From the NCBI GenBank assembly GCA_028767165.1, contig JARACJ010000007.1, positions 1 through 64,000 on the forward strand: a stretch of DNA of 64,000 nucleotides. The letters run 5' to 3'. Positions within the stretch are counted from its first letter, which is position 1, and the number at the start of each line of letters is the position of its first letter. The notes below the pieces were generated by a model. The model was not told the origin of the DNA and searched no databases. It saw nothing but the letters and a program-made list of their open reading frames with translations. The DNA comes from Proteobacteria bacterium DTSAM18 (GTDB lineage: Bacteria; Myxococcota_A; UBA796; GCA-2862545). Shown one piece after another: positions 19,671 to 29,806 of the stretch. The translations under genes and the position numbers were made by a program.

Positions 19671-20927
19671 TCAGGCGGGCGTGACCACGGGGGTACCGAT
19701 GCCGTCGCGGGCGCGCACCGGCATGCCGACCGTCTCGTACATCGCGCGACACAGGCGGATGCATCGGGGAGACCGGATGTGGTGGTCCATCCGGTTCATG
19801 GTGTAGCCGATGGACAGCTGCAGCTCGGGGTCGGCCAGGCCGACACTGCCGCCGGCGCCGGTGTGACCGAAGACGGCGGGATGGGGGCTGAGGAGCTGGG
19901 GCGTGTCCTTCAGGAAGCCCTGGGAGAAGCCCATCGGGCGGCGCAGGACCCGGTCGTCGTCGTTCCAGCTCTGGATGCCCTTGAGGGGTTCGATGGCTTG
20001 CGGTGGCACCAGGTGCACGCCGTCGAGGCTTCCGCCCATGGCGAGGGCGGCGTAGACCCGGGCGACGCCACGGGCGGTACCGACGGCGCCCATCCAGGGC
20101 AGCTGCAGGGCCCGGACCATCGGGTCGTTGACGGCCTCCATGCGCGCCGGGCCCATGTCGGGGTTGCGGAGGGCGCGGGCGCTCAGGCTGCCGTGGCGGA
20201 ACAGGACGTCGCCGTAGACGCGCCCTTCGGTGGTGTTGCGGCGCAGGATCTTGGGCAGGACGACCTTGGCGAGCTCTTCGGTGGGCACGGCGTGCTGGGT
20301 GGCGATGCGGGCGTTGAGGGAGGATGGCGTGCCGAGCCAGACATCCGCGCCGAGGGGCTCGAACACCTCGCGTCGCAGCCAGGTGCCCACCTCCTCGCCG
20401 GTGAGCCGCCGGAACAGGGCGCCCGTGTACATGCCCCAGGCGGTCGCGCCGTAGCCCTGATCGGTGCCGGGGGACCACAGGGGGCGCTGGGCCACGAGGG
20501 CCGCCTCGACCTTGCCCTGGTCGTGCCAGTCGGAGAGCGTGAGGGGGGTGTCGACGGCGGACAGGCCGGCGCGGTGGTTGAGCAGCTGACGGATGGTGAT
20601 GTGCTGCTTGCCGTGGGCGGCGAACGCGGGCCAGACCCGTGAGACGGGGGTGTCGAGCTGCAGCTCACCCCGCGCCTGGAGCACCAGGAACGCGGTGGCC
20701 ACGAGTCCCTTGGTGGTGCTGAACACCGTGGCCATGGTGTCCCGGTTCCACGGACGACCGGTGGCGCGGTCGGCGAGGCCCGCCCACAGATCCACCACGA
20801 GCTCGCCCCGGTGGTAGATGGCGACGGACGCGCCTACCTCGAGATCGTGCGAGAAGTTGTGCAGGAACGCGTCGCGGACGCGCAGGAAGCGCGGATGGCA
20901 GTGGCCATGCAGCGTGATGGTGGACAT
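19671..20927 (-). CDS. Serine hydrolase of the beta-lactamase/esterase (class C-like) family
   Basis: 418 aa. The STTK motif (FSTTKGLVATA, about residue 70) supplies the nucleophile Ser and Lys of the SxxK family. LLNHRAGL, YGATAWGMYTG and, near the C-terminus, FGHTGAGGS (in the place of KTG) match the EstB/LACTB type rather than true beta-lactamases. No signal peptide is present, so it is probably a cytosolic esterase or peptidase. GAGGGGG precedes the ATG. The substrate is unknown. Confidence 0.9.
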   Translation of the reverse strand: MSTITLHGHCHPRFLRVRDAFLHNFSHDLEVGASVAIYHRGELVVDLWAGLADRATGRPWNRDTMATVFSTTKGLVATAFLVLQARGELQLDTPVSRVWPAFAAHGKQHITIRQLLNHRAGLSAVDTPLTLSDWHDQGKVEAALVAQRPLWSPGTDQGYGATAWGMYTGALFRRLTGEEVGTWLRREVFEPLGADVWLGTPSSLNARIATQHAVPTEELAKVVLPKILRRNTTEGRVYGDVLFRHGSLSARALRNPDMGPARMEAVNDPMVRALQLPWMGAVGTARGVARVYAALAMGGSLDGVHLVPPQAIEPLKGIQSWNDDDRVLRRPMGFSQGFLKDTPQLLSPHPAVFGHTGAGGSVGLADPELQLSIGYTMNRMDHHIRSPRCIRLCRAMYETVGMPVRARDGIGTPVVTPA

Positions 20928-20987
20928 GGACCCCCCTCTTCGAGGGGCCCTTGTACCTCATGCCGGCTGCGGCGGGAACGGCTCCGG

Positions 20988-21857
20988 TCAGGTCGGCGGC
21001 ACGGGGTAGCGGCCGGGTGTCATCGGACAGCCGGCGCGGCGCCAAGCGGAGGCCAGGGTCGCGAAGTGCTCGTCGTCGAACCGGTCCCGCAGCTCCCGCA
21101 GGGCGGCCTTGTCCTCCGAGACGTGCTCGGCGTGGATGGGGCGGACGCCGGGGAACTTGAGGACCACCGTGAACCAGTCGGGCTCCGACGCGTCGTCGGG
21201 CTCGTAGGCCGGGCCGATCCACAGGATGCGGGCGCCAGGTGCCCTGCCGGGCAGCAGGGAGGCCACCAGGTGGGGGTGACCAGGGATGCGCTGGGCGGCG
21301 TGGGGCCGCGCGAGCAGCGCCGTGGCCTCGCAGGCGTGGGTGAAGCGCAGCAGGATGAGCGCGGCGGTGATGCCCGTCATCATGCCACCCCACAGGCTCC
21401 ACAAGGTGGCGGCGTCGAGCCCTGCCCACATCGAGCGGACCACACCCGCGGCCAGCAACGACAGGCACAGCAGGCCGATGAGGCGCCCGGCCCACAGGGT
21501 CCGACCCCGGGCCAGGGACCACCGGGAGAAGCTCGGGGTGAGCCGCGCGGGCAGGTCGTCCGGATGGGGCAGGTGGGCCAGGATCTCACCTTCGGACCGG
21601 CCCTCGTCGACGGACAGACCGTCCACCAGCAGGTGGATGTCCAGGTCGAGCCCCCGGGGAACCAGCAGCATCCGCAAGGTGGCGTCGTGACAGGGGATGT
21701 CCAACGCCGTCCACGGGTGCATGATGGGAGGGAGGCTTCTGCGAACCAGCAGGGCACCGTCGAGACGGATGACGACCTCCCGCGCGAGCGGATCGAAGTC
21801 CGCTTGCAGGGTGGCCGGGCCCTCTGGGAGATTGATGTTCCAGTGTTCGACAAGCAT
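20988..21857 (-). CDS. Hypothetical membrane protein with two central TM segments
   Basis: 289 aa. The N-terminal ~120 residues are a soluble beta-rich region (ATLQADFDPLAREVVIRLDG). Two hydrophobic helices follow (LIGLLCLSLLAAGVV, and GMMTGITAALILL), then a soluble C-terminal domain with WFTVVLKF. No family recognised. It is divergent from the small lipoprotein at 21930 and lies upstream of the serine hydrolase with a 60-base gap. Confidence 0.75.
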   Translation of the reverse strand: MLVEHWNINLPEGPATLQADFDPLAREVVIRLDGALLVRRSLPPIMHPWTALDIPCHDATLRMLLVPRGLDLDIHLLVDGLSVDEGRSEGEILAHLPHPDDLPARLTPSFSRWSLARGRTLWAGRLIGLLCLSLLAAGVVRSMWAGLDAATLWSLWGGMMTGITAALILLRFTHACEATALLARPHAAQRIPGHPHLVASLLPGRAPGARILWIGPAYEPDDASEPDWFTVVLKFPGVRPIHAEHVSEDKAALRELRDRFDDEHFATLASAWRRAGCPMTPGRYPVPPT

Positions 21858-21929
21858 GTAGAGAGGCTATGGAGCGGGGGACCGGCACCCCATCGGGGAT
21901 CGGGGCATTCCGTATCGAATGGAGGGCGC

Positions 21930-22418
21930 GTGCGTGCAGGAGCACTGATGGCTGCGATGCTGCTGACGGGGGGCTGTGGGCCCTGCCCGCCGGCCACCTG
22001 CAGCTCCTGGCTCGTGCTGTCCATCGCCACGAACGACTGGCCGGCTGGGCAGGTGCTCGTGCAGATCGACGCCCCGGGCTTCCAGCACACCTGCGAGGGC
22101 TACGTGCTGCAGGATGGCATGGCGCCCACGGTGCTCAACACCACCTGCGAGGGCTTCGCGTCGGTTCGGGGGGGCTCGGCCGACACCGGCTTCCAGGACG
22201 CCTCGGTGTGGGCGCTGCAGAAGGCGGCCGACGGGCGCCCGGACACCGTGCGCGTGCGGTTGTGGGCCCGACCGGACGACCGGGTGGACTACCTGCCCTG
22301 GAGGGACGACGAGGTGCGGGTCGAGTGGGCCCAGCGCTACGTCTCCACCGCAGCGTGTCCGTCGGACTGCTTCACGGCCGAGGTGCTGTACGAGCCACCC
22401 GGGCTCGCGGTGCTGTGA
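21930..22418 (+). CDS. Small cysteine-rich lipoprotein
   Basis: 162 aa from GTG 21930, which gives MRAGALMAAMLLTGGC, a lipobox (LTGGC) with an N-terminal Arg. ATG 21948 is an alternative with a better-spaced AGGAG but a very short signal. Beyond the lipobox the first ~15 residues carry three more Cys (CGPCPPATC). Later Cys pairs (HTCEGY, TTCEGF, ACPSDCF) suggest disulfides. Function unknown. Tail-to-tail with the lipoprotein at 22426, only 7 bases apart. Confidence 0.75.
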   Translation: MRAGALMAAMLLTGGCGPCPPATCSSWLVLSIATNDWPAGQVLVQIDAPGFQHTCEGYVLQDGMAPTVLNTTCEGFASVRGGSADTGFQDASVWALQKAADGRPDTVRVRLWARPDDRVDYLPWRDDEVRVEWAQRYVSTAACPSDCFTAEVLYEPPGLAVL

Positions 22419-22425
22419 GGCGCCC

Positions 22426-22899
22426 TCAGTCGGCCACGTCGTAGGTGCCGTTGAGGTATTGCAGCTCCACCCGGTGGTCCCAGGCATCCCGCATGGCCTG
22501 GCAGTCGGCGAGACGATCCAGCGACCAGGTCTGGGTGCCGTGGCGCACCAGCGTGGCGGTGGAGGCGGCAGTGATGGGGCTCACCGTGCAGCCCACGACC
22601 ACCGGCGCGCAGGGCGTGCGGCACTGATCCGCATGCCCGCGCAGCGTGAGGTGGGACTTCACGACGAGCTCGTCCTTGCGTTCCTGCAGCTCGCAGGAGG
22701 CCTCGGTGACCTTCTCGCAGGATGGATCGGTGCAGACGTTGAACCAGACGAACACGTGGCCGTCCTCGAGGCACACCTGACCTGAGTTGCGGATGGTGCG
22801 CTGCTCCTCGCTGCACCCGGAGCCTGCGGCGAGGCCCGCGCAGAGGAGGAGCCGGAGCAGGGAAGGGAGGCGTACGTGCTGTCGCGGACGGTTCGACAT
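22426..22899 (-). CDS. Small cysteine-rich lipoprotein
   Basis: 157 aa. The start (MSNRPRQHV) was chosen because it gives a proper lipoprotein signal, LLRLLLCAGLAAGSGC. Mature sequence has repeated Cys (QVCLEDG, NVCTDPSCEKV, ASCELQE, QCRTPC, GCTVSP) consistent with a disulfide-rich fold. No family recognised. It is convergent with the other Cys-rich lipoprotein at 21930. Confidence 0.75.
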   Translation of the reverse strand: MSNRPRQHVRLPSLLRLLLCAGLAAGSGCSEEQRTIRNSGQVCLEDGHVFVWFNVCTDPSCEKVTEASCELQERKDELVVKSHLTLRGHADQCRTPCAPVVVGCTVSPITAASTATLVRHGTQTWSLDRLADCQAMRDAWDHRVELQYLNGTYDVAD

Positions 22900-23075
22900 G
22901 GCACGGAGATCGGGCGTCCGGAGCCCGTCTTGAGGGTTTGTGCGCACCGCCTTGGGGTCAACCCCGGGGGCCCGGATCCGACCGGAACAGTGCGGCTGGT
23001 CCTGGGGTCCCAAGGGAAGGAAGCCGACCGCGTGGCGCGGGTGACGCCGGCGGTCCCAGGGTGGGGAGGTGACGC

Positions 23076-23525
23076 ATGAGTTGGAAGTCGATGATGATGG
23101 CGGCGGCTGTGGCCTCGGCAAACCCCCAGCTGACCCAGGAGCATCCGGACGTGACCGAGATCACGCCGGTGGACGCCAAGGCGATCCGCAAGCTGATCCG
23201 GCAGCAGATGGACGCCTTCCGCTCGGACGACGGCGGCACGGCCTTCGCCCTGTCCTCGGACGCCATCCGCCGTACGTTCCGCTCTCCGACGCGTCTGCTG
23301 ACGCTCATCAAGGAGAAGTACCCGGCGCTGGTCACCAGCGAGCAGGTCGGCTTCGGTGAGTTCGTCATCACACCCGACGGCATCGGCATCCTGCTGGACC
23401 TCATGAACGAGCAACAGCAGGCCGAGCAGGCGCTGTACCTGGTCGTGCGCGGCTGGGACGGTTCCTGGCGGGTCAACGGCTGCATGATGCTGCCCAACCG
23501 TCAGGTGGCCGAGAAGGCCGCCTGA
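23076..23525 (+). CDS. DUF4864-family protein
   Basis: 149 aa with GGGGAGGTGACGC before ATG. The pattern matches DUF4864: IRKLIRQQMDAFRSDDGGTAFALSSDAIRRTF, a later Y (KEKYPAL), and a C-terminal YLVVRGWDGSWRVNGCMML. That terminal dG-WRVxGC signature is characteristic of the family, whose role is unknown (cystatin/NTF2-like fold inferred from the family). No clear signal peptide in this copy, although most relatives are exported. Confidence 0.85.
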   Translation: MSWKSMMMAAAVASANPQLTQEHPDVTEITPVDAKAIRKLIRQQMDAFRSDDGGTAFALSSDAIRRTFRSPTRLLTLIKEKYPALVTSEQVGFGEFVITPDGIGILLDLMNEQQQAEQALYLVVRGWDGSWRVNGCMMLPNRQVAEKAA

Positions 23526-23584
23526 GGATGTGACGCCGGCGGGCACGGGCTATCTGGGCGCGTACCCGACCGGAGGTGGCGACG

Positions 23585-24004
23585 ATGTGGTGGCTGTTGG
23601 CCGTGGGCTTCGCGGTGATGATGGCGGCATCCATGTGGGTGCTGCTGCGACAGTCGGAGCCCGTGTGGCGTGTGCTCCGTGCCTCGGAGGGGGGCAGCCC
23701 CATCGAGGTGGTGCTCGAGGAGCCCGTGCGCGAGGGCGTCTGGGCCCGGCGGCAGTGGGCCCGTGAGGACGGCGCCCCGGAGCGTGTGCGGGTCTGGACC
23801 CCCGGCTACCTGCCCGCCGGTACACGACTCGCGGTCGTGCCCACGGGCGACGAGGTGGAGTGGGTCGTGGCCTCGCCGGAAGGACGTCGCATCCTGGCGA
23901 GGAAGGCCCGCCTGCAGCGAGGGCTGGCCATGGTCATCGGTGCTTGTGGCATCATGATGCTGGCGGTCCTGTCCACGGCCCTGCTGGAGGGTGGTCTGGG
24001 CTGA
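23585..24004 (+). CDS. Small membrane protein with N- and C-terminal TM helices
   Basis: 139 aa from ATG 23585, preceded by GGAGGTGG. MWWLLAVGFAVMMAASMWVL forms the first helix and GLAMVIGACGIMMLAVLSTALL the last. Between them is a soluble ~75-residue domain (VLEEPVREGVWARRQW, WTPGYLPAGTRLAVVPTGD). Similar layout occurs in DUF3592-type proteins, but the match is not firm. 60 bases downstream of the DUF4864 gene. Confidence 0.7.
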   Translation: MWWLLAVGFAVMMAASMWVLLRQSEPVWRVLRASEGGSPIEVVLEEPVREGVWARRQWAREDGAPERVRVWTPGYLPAGTRLAVVPTGDEVEWVVASPEGRRILARKARLQRGLAMVIGACGIMMLAVLSTALLEGGLG

Positions 24005-24330
24005 GGCGCAGCGACGATGGCGGGAGGTTCGAGGTGGCCGCCGTCCCCGGATCGCGTGGCTGATGCTCTGCTGCTTCGCCGCGCTCCGCGCCGCGTGTCA
24101 GCCGCGCGCTTCGGCGCCGGCTGGTGGTGGTGGTCTGAACCTGGGGGCCTGGTGCTCGGTGGTGGCGGAACGGGGGGACTGCGGTCGGTGGCGACGGACG
24201 CGGAGGCAGGGGCAACCCGGATTCGGATGGTGGATTGGGGCCCGATGGTGTAGGAAAGGGCGTTCTCATCGCCGGCCCTGCTGAAGGGACCTGCGAGGGC
24301 GATCCGGGTACGGATCGCGAGAGGTGACGC
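24005..24330. other. Intergenic region with no supported gene
   Basis: About 326 bases. An open frame on the + strand contains LMLCCFAALRAAC, which mimics a lipobox, but its frame starts inside the upstream gene, has no matching ribosome binding site and ends in Arg-rich sequence. No RNA gene or terminator was recognised. Confidence 0.45.
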
Positions 24331-24813
24331 GTGGACCCCACGTCGGTCGGACACCGCCAGGCTGAGACCACGAGGCAACGGATGCTTCGTGGGCTGCTGG
24401 GACTCGGATCCTTGCCGCGGTTCGTGGTGTACACGCTGCTCGCAGGCATGCTGGCGCTGTCTGGTCTGGCCGGTGAGCTCGAAGGCGCTTCGAGCCTCGA
24501 TGCGTGCACGGCGGAGCTGAACGCCGAGCTGCTGGCCGCGGAAGGTCCCGAGACGGGCGAGTCGCTGGTCGTGGCGGAGGGCGAGGGCGGGTCGGATGAC
24601 GTCCCCGAGCCTGAGCAGGACGAGCCGGAAGAGGCGGATGGGGAGGCCGAGGACGCCCCCGAGGCGGGGCCTGGTCTCCGTGGCGGGGTCGTGCGTGTGC
24701 CGCGACTTGCCCGAGCCGAGGACGCCCCGCACAGGCACGGGCATCGCGAGGGCATGTCGGGTCGCTGGCTCGGCGGAAGGAATGGCGCGAGGGCACCTCC
24801 CGGAAGGGGCTGA
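24331..24813 (+). CDS. Hypothetical single-TM protein with acidic linker
   Basis: 160 aa from GTG 24331, preceded by GAGAGGTGACGC. Residues 1-27 are soluble, then FVVYTLLAGMLALSGLAG is hydrophobic. A strongly acidic Glu/Asp/Pro stretch (PEPEQDEPEEADGEAED) follows, and the C-terminus becomes basic (RRGGVV-like, RHGHREG). No family recognised. The codon pattern supports coding in this frame up to the acidic region, but the tail could be noise. Confidence 0.5.
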   Translation: MDPTSVGHRQAETTRQRMLRGLLGLGSLPRFVVYTLLAGMLALSGLAGELEGASSLDACTAELNAELLAAEGPETGESLVVAEGEGGSDDVPEPEQDEPEEADGEAEDAPEAGPGLRGGVVRVPRLARAEDAPHRHGHREGMSGRWLGGRNGARAPPGRG

Positions 24814-24910
24814 CGCGTAGCCTGGTCGGGTTCCGATACCTCCACGTTGTCCTAGGGGACACCGGGTGGGCCTGGCCGTCGTGCAACTCCCATTCCCTCA
24901 GGTAGTCCTC

Positions 24911-26635
24911 ATGAATCTCTCCACGAACCCGGGCCAGAAGGCCTCGGACACGCTCGACGTGGGCGCCAAGCCGCCCGAATCCTCTCCCGACGCCCCCCGC
25001 AACGGGCTGGCGGGCCTCGAGCACTGGCGGCACGACCTCATGGCCGGCCTCGTCGTCTCCCTGGTCTCCCTTCCCCTGTCGTCGGGCATCGCCATCGCGT
25101 CCGGAGCGCCGCCCATCTACGGCATCATCTCCTCCATCATCGCCGGTCTGGTCTTCCCCTTCGTCGGTGGCTCCTTCGTGACCATCTCCGGTCCGGCGGC
25201 AGGCCTGGCGCCCGCGTTGCTCGCCATCATGGTGGCCCTCGGCGGGGCAGGGGACGCCGACCACGTGGGCGCCGGCTACCACATGTTGCTGGTGGTCATC
25301 TTCCTCACCGGACTGCTGCAGGTGGTCATGGCGAAGCTCAAGCTCGCCCGGTTCGCGGCCGTCTTCCCGGCCAGCGTGGTCGAGGGGATGCTGGGCGCCA
25401 TCGGGGTGCTGATCCTGGTCAAGGCGCTGCCGTTGTTCACCGGCTACCTGCAGCCGGTCCACGCCCACGGCTTCCTCGAGTACCTCGGTGAGGTGCCCCA
25501 CTGGTTCGCCGGGGGCCACGGTGGGGCCCTGGCCGTGGGTGTGCTGACCCTCGTGGGCATGCTCGCCTGGGACTCGCGCTTCGCGAAGCGGTGGGTCCTG
25601 CCCCGGACGGTCCCGCCTCACCTCGTGGGTGTGGTCCTCGGTGGCGGTCTGGCGGCCTTCCTCGGCATGAAGGGCATCAACCCGCTCTTCTTCGTCGAGG
25701 TGCCTGCCAACCCCCTCGACGGGGTCTCCCTGCCCGACTTCGGCGGCCTGCTGACCCGCAGGGACCTGTGGGGCGCGGCGCTGGTCGGTGTGCTGACCCT
25801 GTCGATGATCGACGGTGTCGAGTCCCTGGCCACGGCCCAGGCCATCGATCGCATCGATCCCTTCAAGCGCAAGTCCGAGCCCAACCGGTTGCTGGCCGCC
25901 ATGGGCATCTCGAACATGATCTCCAGCCTCGTCGGTGGCCTGACGGTCATTCCCGGCGGCGTGAAGAGCAAGACGAACATCGAGGCGGGTGGGCGCACGC
26001 TGTGGGCCAACTTCGTCAACGCGGCGATGCTGCTGGTGTTCCTGTTCGTGGCGCCCGGCCTGGTGGCGATGATGCCCAAGGCCGCCCTCGGCGGCATCCT
26101 GGTCTACACGGGGTGGAAGATGATGCACCCGGCCATCGCGAGGCACCTGGCCCACGTCGGGTGGGAGCAGCTCGTGCTCTACATGGTCACCATCGCTGCG
26201 ACGCTCCTCACCGATCTGCTGATCGGCGTGGCCGTGGGCACGATGGCGAAGATGCTGCTGCTGACCCTCGAGTCGGCGCGCGTGCGCACCGCGGTGGGTC
26301 GACCGGCAGGCCTGTGGCAGATCTTCGCCGACCTCTTCCGGGATCCCGTCACGGGCGTCGACCGGGAGCAGGGACGTGCGGTGGTCCACGTCGAGCGGCC
26401 GCTGGTGTGCTTCAACGCCTACCGGCTCCACGAGCGGATCGCCGGGCTACGGACCGAGGATGTCGAGATCGTCCTGGTCATGGGCCCGGGGGCGCTGGTG
26501 GTGGACCACACCGCCATGGAGGGCGTGAAGGCCGCGGCCGACGAGGTCAGCAGGCTGCCCCTCATCGTCCAGGGCCTCGAGCAGATGCAGTGTCGTGGTT
26601 CGCATCCATGCTCCATGCACAGGATCGTCAGGTAG
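24911..26635 (+). CDS. SulP family anion transporter
   Basis: 574 aa. The N-terminal ~30 residues are soluble. The transmembrane core (about residues 40-430) has SulP signatures: GLVVSLVSLPLSSGIAIASG, FVTISGPAAGLAPAL, LTLSMIDGVESLATAQAID and the SNMISSLVGGLTVIPGG region. A C-terminal STAS-like domain is recognisable from VHVERPLVCFNAYRLHERIAG to the end. SulP proteins move sulfate, bicarbonate or dicarboxylates across the inner membrane; the substrate is not clear here. An in-frame GTG at 24866 is an alternative start, but MNLSTNPG is more typical. A large palindrome begins 3 bases after the stop. Confidence 0.93.
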   Translation: MNLSTNPGQKASDTLDVGAKPPESSPDAPRNGLAGLEHWRHDLMAGLVVSLVSLPLSSGIAIASGAPPIYGIISSIIAGLVFPFVGGSFVTISGPAAGLAPALLAIMVALGGAGDADHVGAGYHMLLVVIFLTGLLQVVMAKLKLARFAAVFPASVVEGMLGAIGVLILVKALPLFTGYLQPVHAHGFLEYLGEVPHWFAGGHGGALAVGVLTLVGMLAWDSRFAKRWVLPRTVPPHLVGVVLGGGLAAFLGMKGINPLFFVEVPANPLDGVSLPDFGGLLTRRDLWGAALVGVLTLSMIDGVESLATAQAIDRIDPFKRKSEPNRLLAAMGISNMISSLVGGLTVIPGGVKSKTNIEAGGRTLWANFVNAAMLLVFLFVAPGLVAMMPKAALGGILVYTGWKMMHPAIARHLAHVGWEQLVLYMVTIAATLLTDLLIGVAVGTMAKMLLLTLESARVRTAVGRPAGLWQIFADLFRDPVTGVDREQGRAVVHVERPLVCFNAYRLHERIAGLRTEDVEIVLVMGPGALVVDHTAMEGVKAAADEVSRLPLIVQGLEQMQCRGSHPCSMHRIVR

Positions 26636-26637
26636 GC

Positions 26638-26746
26638 GGCCAGGAGGGCTGGGGCGGGCCGGGTTCTTCGTCGCTTCGGGGCTTGCGTACAGGAGTACGC
26701 TTCGCCCCTTGCTCCTCGCCCCCGACCCACCCCAGCCCTCCTGGCC
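26638..26746. repeat. 26-bp inverted repeat enclosing a nested hairpin
   Basis: Arms 26638-26663 and 26721-26746 are inverted copies with 24 of 26 positions matching. Between them lies a second, perfect hairpin GCGTAC-AGGA-GTACGC (26685-26700), itself flanked by GGGGC/GCCCC-type pairing. The whole 109-bp element can fold as nested cruciform or RNA stems. It starts 3 bases past the SulP stop, so a termination or mRNA-end role is possible, though no T tract follows. Confidence 0.85.
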
Positions 26747-27171
26747 TTGGGTGTGCGGCTGAAGGGAGTCCCTGGGATTGCGTTCGCGTTTCGGGCCCCG
26801 TGGCGGGTCGGCCGCTGTCCCCGCCTGGCACGCCTGGTTCTTCGTTGCTCCGCTTCGCTGCGCGCCTCGCCCCAGGCGCACCTTGCGGGGCCCGCTGGTG
26901 GTGTCGGTCCGAAGAGGAGAGAGGGGTGCCGAGGCCGGCAGTTCGCGCCCCGAACGGCGAGGCCCCGACGCGCCGGCTCCGTCGGACCACAAGCCCCGTC
27001 CCAAGACCCACACGAGGAGCGTGGCGTCGTCAGACGCCAGCTCCTCCATGGGCGAAGCCCCGTTTGGGGGACGCCCGTGCCGAAGGCACGCGACCCCCGA
27101 AGCGACGACGCCCTCGGCGCGCTCAGCCGAGCACCCGGGTCGAAGGAAGGCCGTCCAAGCCCGGCGCGCTG
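26747..27171. other. Palindrome-rich intergenic region
   Basis: No supported gene. Several short inverted repeats are seen. A GCCTGG/CCAGGC pair (26832-26837 and 26872-26877) encloses a segment sharing GGTTCTTCGT with the upstream element. Also present are CGGGCCCCG/CGGGGCCCG, GGCGTC-GTCA-GACGCC near 27030 and GTGCC-GAA-GGCAC near 27080. It looks like a cluster of degenerate intergenic repeat elements. Confidence 0.55.
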
Positions 27172-27194
27172 CCGGTCCTGACGGCCTTCGGCCG

Positions 27195-27204
<10 letters not shown>
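27172..27204 (-). terminator. Hairpin over the ahcY stop codon
   Basis: CTGACGGCC-TTC-GGCCGTCAG (27178-27198) is a perfect 9-bp stem with a 3-nt loop, extended by CCGGT/ACCGG. The stem contains the ahcY stop (27195-27197). It is probably the ahcY transcript end, although a T tract is lacking. Confidence 0.55.
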
Positions 27205-28751
<1,547 letters not shown>

Positions 28752-28778
28752 GCATCACCTCTCGAGTGGACTGAACAA

Positions 28779-28806
28779 ATATCCATCTATGCGGATAGAT
28801 GGATAT
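28779..28806. promoter_or_regulatory. Perfect 12-bp palindromic operator between ahcY and the SahR-like gene
   Basis: ATATCCATCTAT (28779-28790), a GCGG spacer, then ATAGATGGATAT (28795-28806): a perfect inverted repeat in an AT-rich island. It lies 28 bases upstream of the ahcY start and about 56 bases upstream of the regulator start. TATAGGAT overlaps its right edge and could serve as a -10 element for the + strand gene. Confidence 0.88.
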
Positions 28807-28861
28807 AGGATCCATTCCCATGTATCATGATCGGGCGAAGATGGCATCACATGAGGTCACG

Positions 28862-29806
28862 ATGGCACCGGACATCCACGAACAGCTCTCCGTCCTCGGT
28901 GTGCCCGTACGCACCCGCATGCTCGGTCTGCTCGAGCAGGCGGAGCTCGGGGTGGGGGAGGTGGCCCGCATCACGCAGGTACCGCAGTCCACCGCGAGCC
29001 GGCACCTGAAAGTCCTGCACGACGAGGGCTGGGTCATCCGGCGCAAGGTCGGTACGAGCGCCCTGTTCCGCATCCGGCCGGAGCTCGATGGCGCGCGAGC
29101 GGAGCTGTGGGCCGTGGTCCGCAAGGCCATCGACGAGCGGTGGCCGGACGACGTCTGGCGGCTGAAGGCCGTGCTGGCCGACCGCGATGCCTCGACGACC
29201 GAGTTCTTCGGCCGTCTGGGGCGGGAGTGGTCCCGGGTGCGCGACCTGCTGTACGGAACCGACTTCCTGCTCGACGTGTGGCCCGCCATGCTGCCGCCGG
29301 ACGCCGTCGTGGCCGATCTCGGCTGCGGGCCGGGGGATCTGCTGGAGCGGCTCGCGCCGTGGGTGCGCGGCGTCGTGGGGGTCGATCGGGAGCCCGAGAT
29401 GCTCCGCGTGGCCGGGGAGCGCCTGGCCGATCAGGACAACGTCACCCTGGTGTCGGCAGACCTCGAGGCCCTCGACCTGCCCGCCGGGAGCCTGGACCTC
29501 GCCATCTGCATGCTGGTCCTGCACCACATCGAGCATCCGGAGCGGGTGCTTCACTCGGCGGCGCCGGCCCTTCGCTCGCAGGGGAGGCTGGTCGTGGTCG
29601 ACATGGTCCGCCACGATCGGGAGGAGTACCGGCGCACGATGGGGCACCGGCACCTCGGCTTCTCACGGGAGGACCTCGAGGGGCTGGCGGAGGGCAGTGG
29701 TCTGACGCTGCGCCAGCACCGGGTGCTGCCCCCCGCGCCCGAGGCGGAGGGGCCCGCGCTGTTCGTGGCTACTTTCGACGCCGTCCGCCGGGACCACGAC
29801 CGCTAG
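28862..29806 (+). CDS. ArsR-type regulator fused to SAM-dependent methyltransferase domain (SahR-like)
   Basis: 314 aa. Residues ~5-95 form an ArsR winged helix (VRTRMLGLLEQAELGVGEVA, VPQSTASRHLKVLHDEGW). The C-terminal ~200 residues are a class I methyltransferase fold with motif I VVADLGCGPGD (~149) and an LHHIEHPERVL block. The start at 28862 has GAGGT 5 bases upstream; ATGs at 28820 and 28841 are alternatives. ArsR-methyltransferase fusions beside ahcY are known as SAM-cycle regulators that sense SAH, so the methyltransferase fold may serve as the effector-binding domain (inference). Its 3' end overlaps the convergent RlmD-like gene by 38 bases. Confidence 0.9.
   Translation: MAPDIHEQLSVLGVPVRTRMLGLLEQAELGVGEVARITQVPQSTASRHLKVLHDEGWVIRRKVGTSALFRIRPELDGARAELWAVVRKAIDERWPDDVWRLKAVLADRDASTTEFFGRLGREWSRVRDLLYGTDFLLDVWPAMLPPDAVVADLGCGPGDLLERLAPWVRGVVGVDREPEMLRVAGERLADQDNVTLVSADLEALDLPAGSLDLAICMLVLHHIEHPERVLHSAAPALRSQGRLVVVDMVRHDREEYRRTMGHRHLGFSREDLEGLAEGSGLTLRQHRVLPPAPEAEGPALFVATFDAVRRDHDR

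Noticed and set aside
19671-20927. True beta-lactamase
   Set aside because: The protein lacks a signal peptide and has HTG rather than KTG and an esterase-like layout, so serine hydrolase is the safer call.
23991-24284. Short + strand ORF with lipobox-like LRAAC
   Set aside because: Overlaps the upstream gene, has no ribosome binding site at a suitable start, and becomes Arg/Trp-rich.
24866-24910. GTG 24866 as the SulP start
   Set aside because: In frame, but lacks a clear ribosome binding site, and the added residues are not typical of the family; kept only as an alternative.
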